This document shows positions 1-11,892 of a stretch of DNA of 64,000 nt, one piece after another. The stretch's first letter is position 1. The number at the start of each line of letters is the position of its first letter. A program made the translations under genes and the position numbers. The stretch is from Actinostola sp. cb2023. Lineage: Eukaryota > Cnidaria > Anthozoa > Actiniaria > Actinostolidae. The DNA lies in NCBI GenBank assembly GCA_033675265.1, contig JAUJYZ010000781.1, positions 62,001-126,000 on the forward strand, written 5' to 3'. Under the pieces are notes generated by a model. That model did no database searches and was not told the DNA's origin. It was given only the letters and a program-made list of their open reading frames with translations.

Positions 1-288
1 TTGTCTGAGTGAGGAACCAATGGAGTGACACTGATGATGATAATGAAGACTTTATTTCAAGAGGATAGTGTATATAATTAATTAAAAGTGAATACACACT
101 TATAAACTTGTCGCCCTCACATAATATCACTCATTCTTGACAAATGGCTTCCTTTCTGAGAACCTGGGCCAAAAAGTGTGTGCAGATGCAACTCATCCAA
201 TCAAACTCTACATGCAGAAGACACAACTTTCCTTGGATCATTGGCAGAGCTGTGAATCACTATTGATAGTTCTCAACATACAATGTAC

Positions 289-3200
289 CTTTGACAGGAC
301 CAGCAATAAGGTAGACATTTTCTACAGATATATAGCATGGAGCTGAATAGAGGTTTGTCCAGGGAAGGGTGAGGGAAATTTCACCTTCAGAAAAACAGAA
401 AAATGAAAGAGTTAAGTGAGCATTTACGTGGGTCATGTATTTAGAATACTCTGTATGAAAAGGTCGACTGACACATTAACACAATAAATGATGGGGATAA
501 TGTAAGAACAACCAAGAAGTTGAGAATATTGGCAAGAATCATTCAAGATCCTGCAAGATCCTACAAAAAAAATACATTATCTTGACAAGATCTGGATTAT
601 CTATGACAGCGACATCAACTGAAAGTGCTACAAATAACTTCTGTGCTGGGTTTCATACAATTTAGTGATTTAGTCTAAGCCTAAGCCTGTGAGGTTACTT
701 CATCCACAGGGAATAACAACTATGAAGATATGAAACTCCGAACAGAAGTTATTTACACTTCCTGTTGAAGTCGCTGTCATAGATTTTGTAAAGCTTAAGC
801 TCCCTAATGTCATTCTTCTGTGATTTAATTAAAGAACCTACATTGTACATGAGTTCTAATATAGTTTTTGGTCATTAGATTAGCAATGCTTACCAACATA
901 TCCTTGAGTAACCTCGACGGGAAGATCAAATTCATTCTGAGGGATACAACACACAATAAGAGTATATAACAAGATTAGCCTCACGCACACATGTACATAC
1001 ATGTACAACTCCTTTGTGTTTTAGTGACCATCTAATTAAGGATCCATGGGTTTCCTGTGGCAGTAGTACTTAAAGAGGGAGAGGTCTCCCCTTGTTCATT
1101 TAACACAGGTAATACCAAACAGAAATCATTCAGTAATTAAAACAAACTTAGTTTATAGTGAGTCAAAATAAGTAAGTGAACTTGGGCTTCCTGTGGTGAT
1201 AGTAGAGACATCCTGTCCTGGGAACAATTTGTTAGTCAGCACTGCGAGGGTTCTTCATCACCAGTCTACCCTCGTTCAATTAACACAGGTATACCAAACA
1301 TGTACAACATGTACAGTTCCATCTAGGACCTGTGCTGAGATATTTGCCCGAGAAAGCTGGATGCTTCGATAAACAAATAATTGCCTGAGAAATTAAAGTG
1401 CCTATGACGCTAATTTTTTTATTTAAAAAATCGATTACATATGAAGTGAATAGTGGGATGGTTCAGTATTTTGTGATTTGAGCTTCGCATTTGCGAGTTA
1501 TAAAGGTTTGAAATGTTGATATGGTAATTCAGTGACGTCAACGTAGGCATCATTTATTATACAAAAGTGCCCTTGTGCAAATTACTGACATTTTTAATCT
1601 GGAAAAAAGTTTATCTACAACTTATGTACATGATGTTAAACTTTTTTTTCTATTTCAGAAAAGAGTACTGCTTGAAAAAATATAAATAAGTTACGGCAAA
1701 TGCCTACGTTGACGTCACCAAATTAGCATATCACGATTTCAAACCTTTATAACTCGCAAATGCGAAGCTCAAATCACAAAATACTGAACCATCCCACTAT
1801 TCTCAGTACCGGAAATAAAGCATGGAAATTAGCATAACAATAGATATCCCACAATGCATTGCTTGCATATATTAAAGCCACTCCTTCCATTGTGCTCACT
1901 TGTTCCAACGACTTCAAGAGTGTTGGTCGGCTCTTGGTTTGTTCCTGATCCCGTACCACGTCATTCCCGACCAGCCACCAACTACCGGTAATAGCCGTTC
2001 AGTGCTTTGGATACAGTGTTAGGCCACCAAAAACCCTACAAGAAGTTTCTGGTATGAACCAGCCTGTATTTGAACTGCTTTATTATCACTATTCTGACAT
2101 ACTCGTCGTTTTGAGTACTAGGTCGAAAGCAACAGAGGGAACACGTCCCAGTCAGAACGCCAAAGAGAAGGACAGTCAAGAGCGACTGTGGAAGCAGAAC
2201 TCCAGTCGAGTGCGACTGTGCGAGCAGAACTCCAGTCGAGAGCGACTGTGGGAGCAGAACTCCAGTCGAGAGCGACTGTGGGAGCAGAACTCCAGTCGAG
2301 AGCGACTGTGGGAGCAGAACTCCAGTCGAGAGCGACTGTGCCGGGGGCTGTGCATGGGAGCAGAACTCCAGTCGAGAGCGGCTGTGGGAGCAAAACGGAA
2401 TATTCTGTCGAGAGCGACTGTGGGAGCAGAAGTGAAGTTGAGTCGAGAACAACTGCGTGAGCAGAACTCCGGCAGTCGAGAGTGCCGGCTGTGGGAGCAA
2501 AAGAATATTCTGTCGAAAGCGACTGAAGGAAAGAGTAAAGTCGCCAGAGAGCGACTAGTTGAGGGAAAGAGTTCAGCTGAGAGCCGCGACTAAGCCGAGA
2601 GAAAGAGTTCTAGCCAGAGCAACTCAGTAAAGGAAAGTATTCCAGCCCAGTTTGACTAAGGGAACGTGTTTCGCAGTCTAGAACTAGTGATATTAAAAGT
2701 AAACGGCCCACACAGCAGTTGGGTTTTTCACGCCAGTTGAGGGCGGGTACGAGAAATATATTTCTAGTCATAAGCTACTGAGAAGTTTATTGCAAATTTG
2801 AGAGTAAGTTTATTACAAATTTGAGAGTAAGTTTATTGAAAATTTGAAAGTAGTTGACTTTTATACCAGCCTAGACCGGCTGTGGAGCGGGAGAAGACTT
2901 TACAGGCTGCAAAATACTGCCAGATTTGGACCTAAGTTGGCTGAATCATTTCAAAATCCAACCCTAGTTCAATTTTCAAAACACAACAAAAGTATTATAT
3001 TCTGTGTAGATGCAAATTTGCTGCAGATCTACTTGGATTCCCTGGGGGAAACAAATGGTGTTGGATGAATGAATGAACTTTGAATTAATGAGTTTAAATG
3101 AATGAACTTTGATGAGGTATTGTCCAAGAGATAAAGTGCTATGATTACTTGACCGCCCATGCAACAAGTAAAGGGCTGACAACCTTTGTTCCGCGCTCCA

Positions 3201-6200
3201 CACAGACTCTGAACAAATTCGCTGTTGAGAACGACTGGGAAAATATAAGAAGATATATTTCACTGGTAGGCGATGACGCCTAAGGAGTTTTTGAATGTTC
3301 TGGCACTGAAGCGGTACTTAAAATTAGAAGAGAAGACAAACATACGTAGTAACTCTGGAATTGTAGACGATCTCCAGCGTACGATCGACAAGACGCGTTT
3401 TTACCACGAGTAGGGCTCCATTTCAACATCTGGACACGCAAAAGCAAGACTGCAATAAGAGGCCGCGATTGTGCTAATCATATTCAAATATCCACTGAAC
3501 GCTAGCGGAGACTCTCAAAGACCTGCTTTTGGCTGTTATTGTCGGCCCGGAAAATAGTAACGTTTTCAGAGAAAACATTTAGTTCCCAAAACATGTCACT
3601 GACGAGGAGCTCAGCTAATAGCCATTGGTTCGCAGGACTTGAGTGGTTATGTTTATCTGATATGTCTAGTACATAAGTGTATCACGCGTTTAATGTTGTG
3701 GCACTGGTCGGTTGAGTTGGAATGCAGCTTCGAAACAGGGGTATAACTCTCCTCCCGGTTTTACTGGGTCAAGCTGCCATTCCTCCTCTCCTGCCGGTGG
3801 CCATGATATCCATGGTTTACGACCGATCGTCGATGTTTACACATTGATTTTATTTGGCCTTTTGACCCCAAACTGTTGGTACCATACAATGTGAGTCTGA
3901 TTCAACCACATCCATGCACTTTTCAAGTCCAGAGTGACTCAATGGGTAACCGTGGATATGCGGCCACCGGAGGTCGAGGCAGGAATGGCAGAACCTACCT
4001 TTGAGTTTTCGACCCTAGTTTCGTCTGAGTTAACAGGAAGCTACAACCCTCACTCGCTTATTACTTACAGGACAACCTGGGATGGATTTGCTGCAATAAG
4101 AGCTGACGAAGCCTTTGATCTAGATAACTTGTAAAGCTCAAACTGGAATGCGGTTTCTTTGAATCAAAAACAATCCACTAGCTAATGGGAATCAAGCAGT
4201 TGCATTAACTCGGGCTTCGAGGTAGAGCAGAATTGGACCAAAACAAGGAAGAGGAAAGCCTTTTCATAATGGTATTAATCAGGTTTACAATACATTATTA
4301 CTCGGGCTTCCTGTGGAACGCCCGAGTTAAAAATGCTGTTGGTCCTGTTGGCCACAAGTCGTCGAGTTCATGCATGCGCTTTACGTCCCTTGGATACCAC
4401 AGACTCGTAGCTTCGAATGGTTTCCGAACCCATTCTGAAAGAGATGGGTTAAAGGCTCTACAGTTTCACTGTACTCACTGCCTGAACGATGGCTCGGAGC
4501 GCATAGAAACAGAAGAGACTACAAGTACAGTACAACCAACTACAAAGCTACAATGAAGCCGAAGGTACTTTTGAAGAGTAGCCCAAGTGTGCAGTTATGA
4601 TGTCGGCAAAGACTGAAATCTGATACAAATGAACACAAATATGAACAAAGTGAACAAATCTAGTTAAGAACTGCATAATTATGCACTGTGATTATCATAA
4701 CTTGAAGTCTGCTGATGTTCTAAAGTTTGATGATGACAAGTGTCACTTGAGGGTGAGGACATGGACGCCATCTGGAATCGTTGGATTGTATTATTCTGTA
4801 CTAAACTTTTAAAATATATTACAACAGCGATAAATTTGGTATTTCCAGCGATAAGTTTGGTATTTCTACCTGTAAGCTTAATCTACTGGTACTTCGACTT
4901 TGTACTTCAAAATGGCACAATAGAAGACGTGTCAAGAAATGAATCGACATGTAAGCATTATGTGATAACAACTTGTGTACTGAATTGAATCCAATAAACA
5001 AGTTCAGATCTCGACGTGCAATGTCTGTTTGTGATGATCGAAGGAGATGTCGAACAACTCATTGTGATCGAAAGCCAAGCAGGATACCCTTGAAAGAATT
5101 CACACGTATTTTTCAGAAGAGAAAAATAAATAAATAAAATAAAAAATCAAGGCGACGTGTCAGACAGTTATGGTTCGTAGATCTGCATCATTCACTATTC
5201 ATTATTTTGTGGAAACTCAGATGTGAAATGTACAACAGACACGACACATCAACAGACACATGTAAGCCAGTAATGTACAGTACTGTACTAGAAGAAATTA
5301 TCGGCCATTACAACCAATTTATCTTGCCACGCTGTGTTTCAAAGAGGGAAAAGACAATCGTTTGAAGGCAAAACCTCCAACACGACGCAGTCTCAAAATC
5401 AAAGAATCATAGCACGAGGTGTGATATACAGTGTAGAGTATAAAAAGTCTCAACCACCGCATAAGAAATGTCCGTCAATCTTCACTGGGTACAGATATAG
5501 GACGAAATCCTCTGGTCCTACGTACTGCACTGCATATTGATCCAAGCCAAACATTAAGTGCACCTTATAGCCAAGGTAATATTGTACTAGTTGGTCATAA
5601 TGTGGGACAACAGTGTGTTGCAATGACTTTGTGTGCTTTGATATACAACAACGCGCAAACCATATCCTAGCTGCCCCATGGAGACCTCATCCAAATAATG
5701 AATATTGCAAGTTTATCACAATTAGTCAGACAGTCTTTTCTAATGTTAACAGAGCTACCAACAATGCTCACAGTGTTTAACAGTGTTTGACACAGACTAT
5801 CAACTTGATTATAGTGAAAGCTTCATGGGTAATATACATGGTGAGAGCACAATTGAGGGTTGTCGCGACTGCATGCCCCGCGATAGAGCTTTTGAATCAC
5901 TGTTGTCACTAGAAACCTATACTTCACTGATTCATTCTAACAATAGGGTGCATTGCTGTCAATGTTTCTATTGTGACTTGAGGGGAACCCTGGATCTCTC
6001 CCATGGGAATCATCACAAGAGGGGGACAAAACTGCAACAACACAAAGGATTTCGCAAATAAATGTATTTTACAGACCGTCTAAAACCCACCAAATACAGC
6101 CAATATTGTGGAGAACATTGAGGAGCACTTGCAGAATACCGGCCCCCATCATTCAACTTTTAGTGGCTTTCTTTGAAAGGGACGCATATATACAATAGGT

Positions 6201-9200
6201 TTTATTGTTATAAAAATATGTGGCAGTTTAGCCAACATCAATGTTGAAATCAAACAAACCTCAGCAGAGAAGATTTGCTTTCAATTTCTATTCCTCACGA
6301 TTCTAAGGCCAATGTTATCAGGAATTGCAGCGTGCAGAAGCCCGAGTAAACGCTAAAGTGCATCTTGTTGATTATAGAGTTGGTCTCTGACTTTTGATTT
6401 GTAAATAGATCTTTCGGCCATTAATCAATGGCCTTCATCAGTATTAATAAAACTGAAACTTTGAAACTTTACCGGGAGTGTAATAGCCTTAGACATTCCC
6501 CATATTAGGATCTTTGGAGAATGGGAGAACCACTTAGATCTTGTGAGTTTCAGTGGCTCTTCTTGGTCTAACATGCTTCGATTAGCAACCCAGCGGGTGG
6601 ATGGTCAGACCATTTTTCGCCCTTCCATATCTCATTATATATTCATGTGTATTGTAGGTACTGGGAATATGTCACTATTCTCAGTACCGGAAATAAAGCA
6701 TGGAAATTAGCATAACAATAGATATCCCACAATGCATTGCTTGCATATATTAAAGCCACTCCTTCCATTGTGCTCACTTGTTCCAACGACTTCAAGAGTG
6801 TCGGTCGGCTACCCACCCCCTGCATGACGTGGTGCGTTACCTCATACGTATGAATATCGCCCTTCCATATCTCATTATATATTCATGTGTATTGTAGGTA
6901 CTGGGAATATGTCACTATTCACTTCATATGTAATCGATTTTTAAAATAAAAAAATAAGCGTCATAGGCACTTTAAGTTTTGAGGGCAAATGCAGTTTAGA
7001 GGAGCATCCAGTTTTCTGTCATACTTGATATTGACAGAGCTAGGGCTCAATTTCCCGAACTTACATTTACAACGAATGACTGTAACCTGACACATATATA
7101 TGTGACTTGTACTGTACTGTATGTCACGTGACTAGTCATTTCACTGATACAATGTAACAGCAGCTCATTACAGCATAGACCAGAGGAACTACTAACAAAA
7201 GCACTACTGCATTCGTCATCATTGTCTTTATTATTCAACAATAACATTTTGCTTAGCGATCTATATATATATATGTCATCATGGACAGGCACTATGAGCA
7301 TGCTGAAAGGGCATCCATGGGCACCCATTGATATCAGCATCTGAGCTGAAGGGTTTATCCTGGTTAACCCTTTGACTCCCACGGCGCCCAAAACCGCCCG
7401 TAAAAATCGATACTGCTTTTAAAAATTCAAGTTGTACTACATCAAATGTCTGAATTTTTTCTCATAAGGGCAAAAAATCAAATTGTTTTTTCTTTGCGGA
7501 GACTACTTGCGGAGACATAATGTACAACTTTTGAGCAGTAAATCTAAAATGGTCAGGTATAATTTTTAGCAGCATCCATCTAAAATGTTACCATTCTCTC
7601 ATATTATCAAGGAGACTGGGCAACTAGTAAAATTCATGAAATATGCAGTTACGGTTTTAGAGTATTGGTTTGGCTGACAACTTTCTGAATTTTCGTAACA
7701 TCGATCTCATGACCAGTTTTTAGTGACAACTACTAGATAACTCTTTAAATTTTAACTTCAAGTAAACTGACTTACAGGTCCGATTTCTGGGCATTAGTTC
7801 AATTTATTTTTCATAGAAATCAAAAATGCGCGTTTTTGACGCAATTTTACACCTCGAAAATGAACGACATTTGACTTGGATTTTCTTCCAAAATACATCC
7901 TTCCGAAACAAAACGCCACTTTCTCGGCAAACTTCCATCTCTCTTCTTGATATAGTCATGAATTTTTCACTCTCTCTTCCTTAGCTATAGCCATTTCCTT
8001 AGGACCACTTTCGCTAACACACGTTTTCCTTCTGCACGCCCGAAAAGGATGCCGGGAACATCCGGGAATTTTCGACAGAAATCCTCCCGCCATTTGTGTT
8101 TTTAAGAATATATAGAGTGTCAAGCCAGTCAGTCCTACAGGCAAAATATTGCACCGGTTGCATTCTTTTCAAGTTCAAAGTTGCCAAAAATGCCTTTGTA
8201 GGCCCTGGAATCCACCACAGAAAGACCAGAGAGACGATTTCACTTTGAGTCCGCCATTTTGGAAAATCTGAACGAGCTGCCGAAATGTGTTCGTGAATTC
8301 GTATCTTCCTCCTGAGTTCTTCCAGGAGAACGGTCTCTACCACACCAGTCAAGCTTAATGATGCTGTCCTGGGGGCTTCTGTGGTGAATAATGGCTATAA
8401 ACACTCTAAAAATGCAAAATTGGCCTCTTCGAGTAGTGATTACTACTAGCCCCTACAAGCTCCCAAGAAGAAAGACAGCACACGTGAAGACGCGAGCCCA
8501 CAGGCATTCAGAACTGTCAAGATTTCCATGGAAACCCCTTATATGGAATCGAAATTTCCTATGACGTGATTAGGTCCAGAAAATCGCTAAAAAACTCAAA
8601 AATCTCTGGGTGTCAAAGGGTTAACATTATTATATTATAATTGTTAAATTTATTAAATTTGCCCTCAATGGAGAGACACATTTGCATCATGTGATTGATT
8701 TGACCAGTGAGGCAATGTACTTGTCAATATAAAGTATGGTCATTGGTTCAACTGTTAATCAGTTGCAGACAACTTACCAGTGCATCTTCTCTTAGTTCCA
8801 GGTTTTTAAGAACTGCTTGACCTGCAAATACATGGGTGTCAGTGGACACTCTGGGGGGAGAGGTTCAAGTGTTCTACCAATATCCCGAGAGATCTACATT
8901 TGTATTTCGCCAGTAAACCACGGAAATTTGTCTTCTACTTTATGACATAGACAGAGATACATGTAAAATCAAATCAGCCAATCAGAATGCAAGTACTACA
9001 ATGTATGTCAGTGTGTTTACCGGGAAAATACATCATAGATTTTGACAGGACATGGAGATCTAGGCTTGGAATAGAAATATTTTAATTAATTGCTTGAGAG
9101 AAAATGTCATTTCGATCTAATTTGCCCTAGTAATTTGCATTTTAATAATTTGCATTTATAATACCAAGGTGATTGAGCCGTATAGAGGGGGAACAATTGC

Positions 9201-10360
9201 AATAGGATTATACATGTAGCAACAGTCCTTAGGTGGTTTATGGCGACAGTCGTTACGTGTACATGTAGGTGGATAATAATTAATATCAAAATTTGCATAA
9301 TTATATACAAATGTACACAGCTGAGTATTGACTGATTTCATGCTAATACAATATAATGTAGAGCATACTCAACCATACCAAAGAGCTAGGTTGAGTATAA
9401 AACAGGGTATACATTTAGCCAACATAAGATGTTTACATTTGTATAATTAAAATTAAATAATTATTAAAACAGTTTGACTTTTACAACTCATAGCTTTGCA
9501 GGTACATATATATATATATGATAAAATCATTATAACATAGGTATGATATAACGCGCGCTCTGATTGGTTGGTTAGCGTGTGTCCGTAAGCCCACGGACAT
9601 ACGCTCACGCCCATGGACACACGCTCACGTCATCGGCATAGCGCGCGCTCTGAATTCAATCGGAAAATCAAATCGTTTTATTTGAATTTGCAGTGACTAC
9701 ATGTATGTCATAAAAGAAATGGTCAATGCTTTAGCTGTGCGTCCATCGAGTTATGGTGGCACTTGGGAATTTGGGAGAGCACTTGTGAAGCTAGAGTTGC
9801 TCTCGGCTACGCCTCGAGCAACTCTTTAATACGCTTCTCTCGTGCTCTCCCAAATTCCCGCGAGCTCCATAACTCGATGGACGCACGCTAAGCATTGACC
9901 ATTCCTTAACAATACTGCTATTCGATTGTGAATCTAAGTCACGGTATGTCTATAACTTGTTGATCTATTAAAACTCATAGTACATATAGGTCTATATGTA
10001 CAGTAAGTTTATAAACATCATTCATCAACAAGACCACAATAGCCAAGGGCAGAAACAGAAGCAAAATAAATGAGCCGTCTACATGGTGTAATGCCTATAC
10101 ACAAGTCTATTATAACAATACTGCACAAACTCGATAGTATTTGACAATCTAATTTAAGTCTTATTAATGATTTATGTCATTCACTCAGTCTGACAGTCAG
10201 TCAATGAGTCATGCAGTCAGTGACTGAGTGTCAAGAGTGTGACAGGCCCAGGATACTCACCGCTCAGAATAGCAAGCTCAAGATTCGTCACATCCAAATC
10301 TTTAATGTATTTTCCAAGAACTCTGTTCAAGACCGACACAGCTAGCTGCTTGAAAATCAT
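289..10360 (-). CDS. VPS13: VPS13-family bridge-like lipid transfer protein, 5' end only (partial)
   Basis: Four minus-strand exons were joined by phase: 10360-10261 (ATG, 100 nt), 8821-8778 (44 nt), 936-894 (43 nt), 384-289 (96 nt). Each has AG upstream and a GT donor downstream (GTGAGT, GTAAGT, GTAAGC, GTACAT). The 94 residues made are a chorein N-terminal domain: an opening helix with LNRVLGKYIKDLD, then VLKNLELREDAL, DLPVEVTQGYVG, LPWTNLYSAP and ENVYLIAGP. This is the pattern of VPS13A/C/D, which bridge organelle membranes at contact sites and move phospholipids through a hydrophobic groove. The rest of the gene lies beyond base 1; the full protein would be over 3000 residues. Intron 2 (937-8777) is 7.8 kb of mobile elements, large for this locus. 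Seen: exons, phases, motifs. Known: the family role. Inferred: which paralog, not decided; VPS13A/C seems closer because of the PW-NLY motif. Confidence 0.88.
599..784. mobile_element. Palindromic MITE, family with copy at 61799-61977
   Basis: About 186 bp with inverted ends (ATCTATGACAGCGAC at the left, GTCGCTGTCATAGAT at the right). A related copy in the SENP6/7 intron near 61.8 kb has the same ends and the same inner words such as GAGGTTACTTCATCC, in either orientation. It lies in VPS13 intron 3. No coding capacity. Confidence 0.75.
1396..1802. mobile_element. Palindromic MITE (ATCGATTACATATGAAGTG family)
   Basis: Near-perfect palindrome: the left arm has AGTGGGATGGTTCAGTATT and GCTTCGCATTTGCGAG, and both reappear inverted in the right arm. 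The right end is cut at about 1802 by another repeat. Full copies are at 33515-33949 and 35867-36300, and partial ones at 6914-6974 and 14419-14521. Confidence 0.8.
1799..1960. repeat. Dispersed repeat shared with 6676-6812
   Basis: Begins CTCAGTACCGGAAATAAAGC and matches 6676-6812 almost base for base (one T/C change near the end). Here it interrupts the right arm of the MITE at 1396-1802. Past 1945 the two copies diverge. Not coding. Confidence 0.7.
2175..2500. repeat. 30-bp minisatellite
   Basis: Unit of 30 bp around GAGCGACTGTGGGAGCAGAA, near-perfect from 2210 to 2340, degrading to 2500. Because 30 is a multiple of 3 it leaves several overlapping frames open on both strands (154 and 179 codons), with no protein signature. 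Inside VPS13 intron 2, in a longer unclassified repeat running from about 1940 to 3300. Confidence 0.85.
3300..5940. other. Intron sequence of VPS13, no gene recognised
   Basis: Only short open frames without homology that I recognise. A 46-codon frame at 3272-3412 (M-T-P-K-E-F-L start) and a 107-codon frame at 4233-4556 look like decayed repeat or chance. Words of the type CGGGCTTCCTGTGG near 4307 also occur near 1050, 1190 and 30790, so part of this is a dispersed repeat. Confidence 0.5.
5940..6330. mobile_element. Diverged MITE related to 52577-52898
   Basis: Shares the inner run GGGGGACAAAACTGCAACAA with the element at 52.6 kb (there with GGGGGACAAAACAGCAACAA), followed in both by a closely similar 100-bp stretch ending near CCTCAGCAGAG. 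The ends have decayed. Non-coding. Confidence 0.6.
6619..6920. repeat. 62-bp direct repeats flanking an inserted repeat
   Basis: Bases 6619-6680 and 6859-6920 are the same 62 bp (start CGCCCTTCCATATCTC, end ATGTCACTATTC). Between them sits the repeat also found at 1799-1960. After the second copy the sequence runs into the right end of the palindromic MITE family (6914-6974). Confidence 0.75.
7368..8620. mobile_element. piggyBac-like non-autonomous element (TTAA target)
   Basis: Flanked by TTAA at 7364-7367 and 8621-8624. The ends are inverted: CCCTTTGACTCCC at the left and GGGTGTCAAAGGG at the right. A 1.0-kb relative is at 55786-56797 in the opposite orientation. The shared interior (for example the region with GTGGTAGAGACCG) holds short open frames but the frames do not agree between copies, so it is probably not coding. 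TTAA with CCC-starting ends fits the piggyBac superfamily by established criteria; no transposase remains. Confidence 0.7.
9712..9905. mobile_element. Palindromic MITE
   Basis: Arms with GAAATGGTCAATGCTT and CGTCCATCGAGTTATGG reappear inverted as CCATAACTCGATGGACG and AAGCATTGACCATTCC. It lies in VPS13 intron 1. The adjacent 9545-9660 stretch holds a smaller GCGCGCTCTGATTGG repeat. Confidence 0.7.
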
Positions 10361-11506
10361 CGTAGACTTCTTTCACAATTTGTTTAGCAAGTCGTTCAGG
10401 TCGCTAGCAACAGCAGAGCTGAGAGGACACGACGTATTAACACGTTCATAATTTGCCTTTGGTGCATCGAAACTTATCTAAAAATTCCTGTGACTCACAT
10501 AATAAACTACACTTCTATTCTACCAGTCATTGAGCTGTTTTTAAACGGCAAAACATGTCGATTTTTAGGTTAAAAGTGCTTCCTTTGTCAGCAATTTTTT
10601 TTGGCGAATGAATGTGCAAATCCCGTGTTGACCTCTGGTTGACCGCTTGGCTCCCAGGCTCTCCATGCGTAACGCTGATTGGTTAACACTAAAGCGCTAT
10701 TGTTTCAATCAACCAATCACAATCAAGATAACTGTTTTGACGGGAAGGCACTTCACCGTGACGGCGGGAAATGAAATGGAGGAGTGTCAGAAAAATCCAG
10801 CAAGGGATTTTTTGAAATTTGAAATTTTGTGGGCTGCAATTTTACTCATTTCAGTGGGTAAGGGCCAGTATAATATAGTATACATATAATTAATGGTGTG
10901 GTCCTTTTGTTTACTTAGGCACTTTAGGGGGTTTATAGTGTCTGTCCATCCCAAAATTCGAAGAAAGAGTTACATACTTTCAGTTTTAAGCAGTTTCTCA
11001 GATTGCAAAAGATTTATGGAGGGGTGGGGGGGGGGGGGGGGGGGGGGGGGTACTCCCAATAATTACATGATATATATGTGCGGCAGTACAGGTTTTGGGC
11101 CATTTTATTCTCTAATCCAGGTAAAATGAACGCATAAAAATCATTAATCCAGGTTATAGCCTAAAAAACATTTATTATTTTTTTAATAATTTGCATAACA
11201 GTAATACTCCGCATGAACAATAATAATGGCGTCAGTCAGACGTAAAAGGTGTTAAGAGTGTTAGTCTGGCAAAATATTCTGACGAATGCATCGTATCAGA
11301 TCGTCAATAAAAATTCGTAAATCCAGGTTTTTTTATTTGGGAAATTCGTAAATCCAGGTTTTCGAGTGACAAATTCCAAAAACAGGGTCCAGGTCTGAAC
11401 ATCTCGCCGCACATACCTAACCATTTTTTAACCAAGTACCCCGCATATTGCAATAGCATATTACAATGACAAGGAATCAAGATAGACAATAAAAATTGAT
11501 CAAACA
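10361..11506. other. Intergenic region upstream of VPS13, with a 25-base G run
   Basis: Between the VPS13 start codon and the poly(A) signal of the selenoprotein gene. No gene seen. A pure run of 25 G lies at 11026-11050. A CCAATCA-type word cluster is at 10670-10730, about 300 bp upstream of the VPS13 ATG, and may be part of its promoter or of a repeat. Confidence 0.5.
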
Positions 11507-11512
11507 TTTATT
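11507..11512 (-). terminator. Poly(A) signal AATAAA of the DsbA-like selenoprotein gene
   Basis: AATAAA on the minus strand about 50 nt beyond the SECIS candidate. It gives a plausible mRNA end near 11490. Confidence 0.55.
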
Positions 11513-11560
11513 TTGATTTAATCATGAACTTCAAACAATATTACATACACAAGCTTTTTG

Positions 11561-11627
11561 TTGCCAATAAACCTTCAGACTCTAATGCCATAGAACTGTT
11601 TGCATAAGAGTCATCATAAAAAGGCAA
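11561..11627 (-). promoter_or_regulatory. Candidate type I SECIS element in the 3' UTR
   Basis: On the minus strand: lower helix TTGCC (11627-11623), a T5 spacer, then the quartet strand ATGAT (11617-11613). The upper helix GACTCTTATGC (11612-11602) pairs with GCATTAGAGTC (11588-11578), 11 bp with one T-T mismatch. The apical loop is 13 nt and begins AAAC. The 3' quartet strand TGAA (11577-11574) follows, and GGCAA (11565-11561) closes the lower helix. An ATGA core, 12 nt to the conserved AA pair, and a GA partner are the defining features of eukaryotic SECIS elements. It lies about 740 nt after the stop codon of the gene with an in-frame TGA at its active site. Found by eye, not by a covariance search. 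Confidence 0.8.
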
Positions 11628-11687
11628 ATATAAGAGTATATGTATGTAAATAAAGTCTTACATTTAGTATGTTTTCTTACAATAGTC

Positions 11688-11851
11688 AATATATCGGGTG
11701 CATTATGGGTAATTAAATAATCTTAGAAATATTTAGTATAATGTTTATTTGTTTTAATAATAGGAAACTCAAAATAGTATTATTTAATTACCCATAATGC
11801 ACCCGATATATTGATATATCGTGGTGGCCAGAATTTTTGCAAATGACTGTA
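11688..11851. mobile_element. Tc1-like MITE copy lacking its left end
   Basis: Palindromic arms around GGGTGCATTATGGGTAATTA. The right end is GCCAGAATTTTTGCAAATGA followed by CTGTA. The full-length copy is 59690-59967. It sits in the predicted 3' UTR of the selenoprotein gene, between stop codon and SECIS. Confidence 0.7.
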
Positions 11852-11892
11852 GTGACATTATAAAACATTGTGAATTACTACAAACACAGTCA

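Noticed and set aside
141..250. Apparent further VPS13 exon downstream of 289 on the minus strand
   Set aside because: A short open stretch can be spliced in phase, but the implied intron would be 39 bp and the peptide does not look like VPS13; the next true exon is probably beyond the window.
2036..2593. Open frames of 154 and 179 codons on opposite strands
   Set aside because: They come from a 30-bp minisatellite; Ser/Glu/Arg repeats only, with both strands open.
4233..4556. 107-codon frame in VPS13 intron 2
   Set aside because: Overlaps a dispersed repeat and has no recognisable domain.
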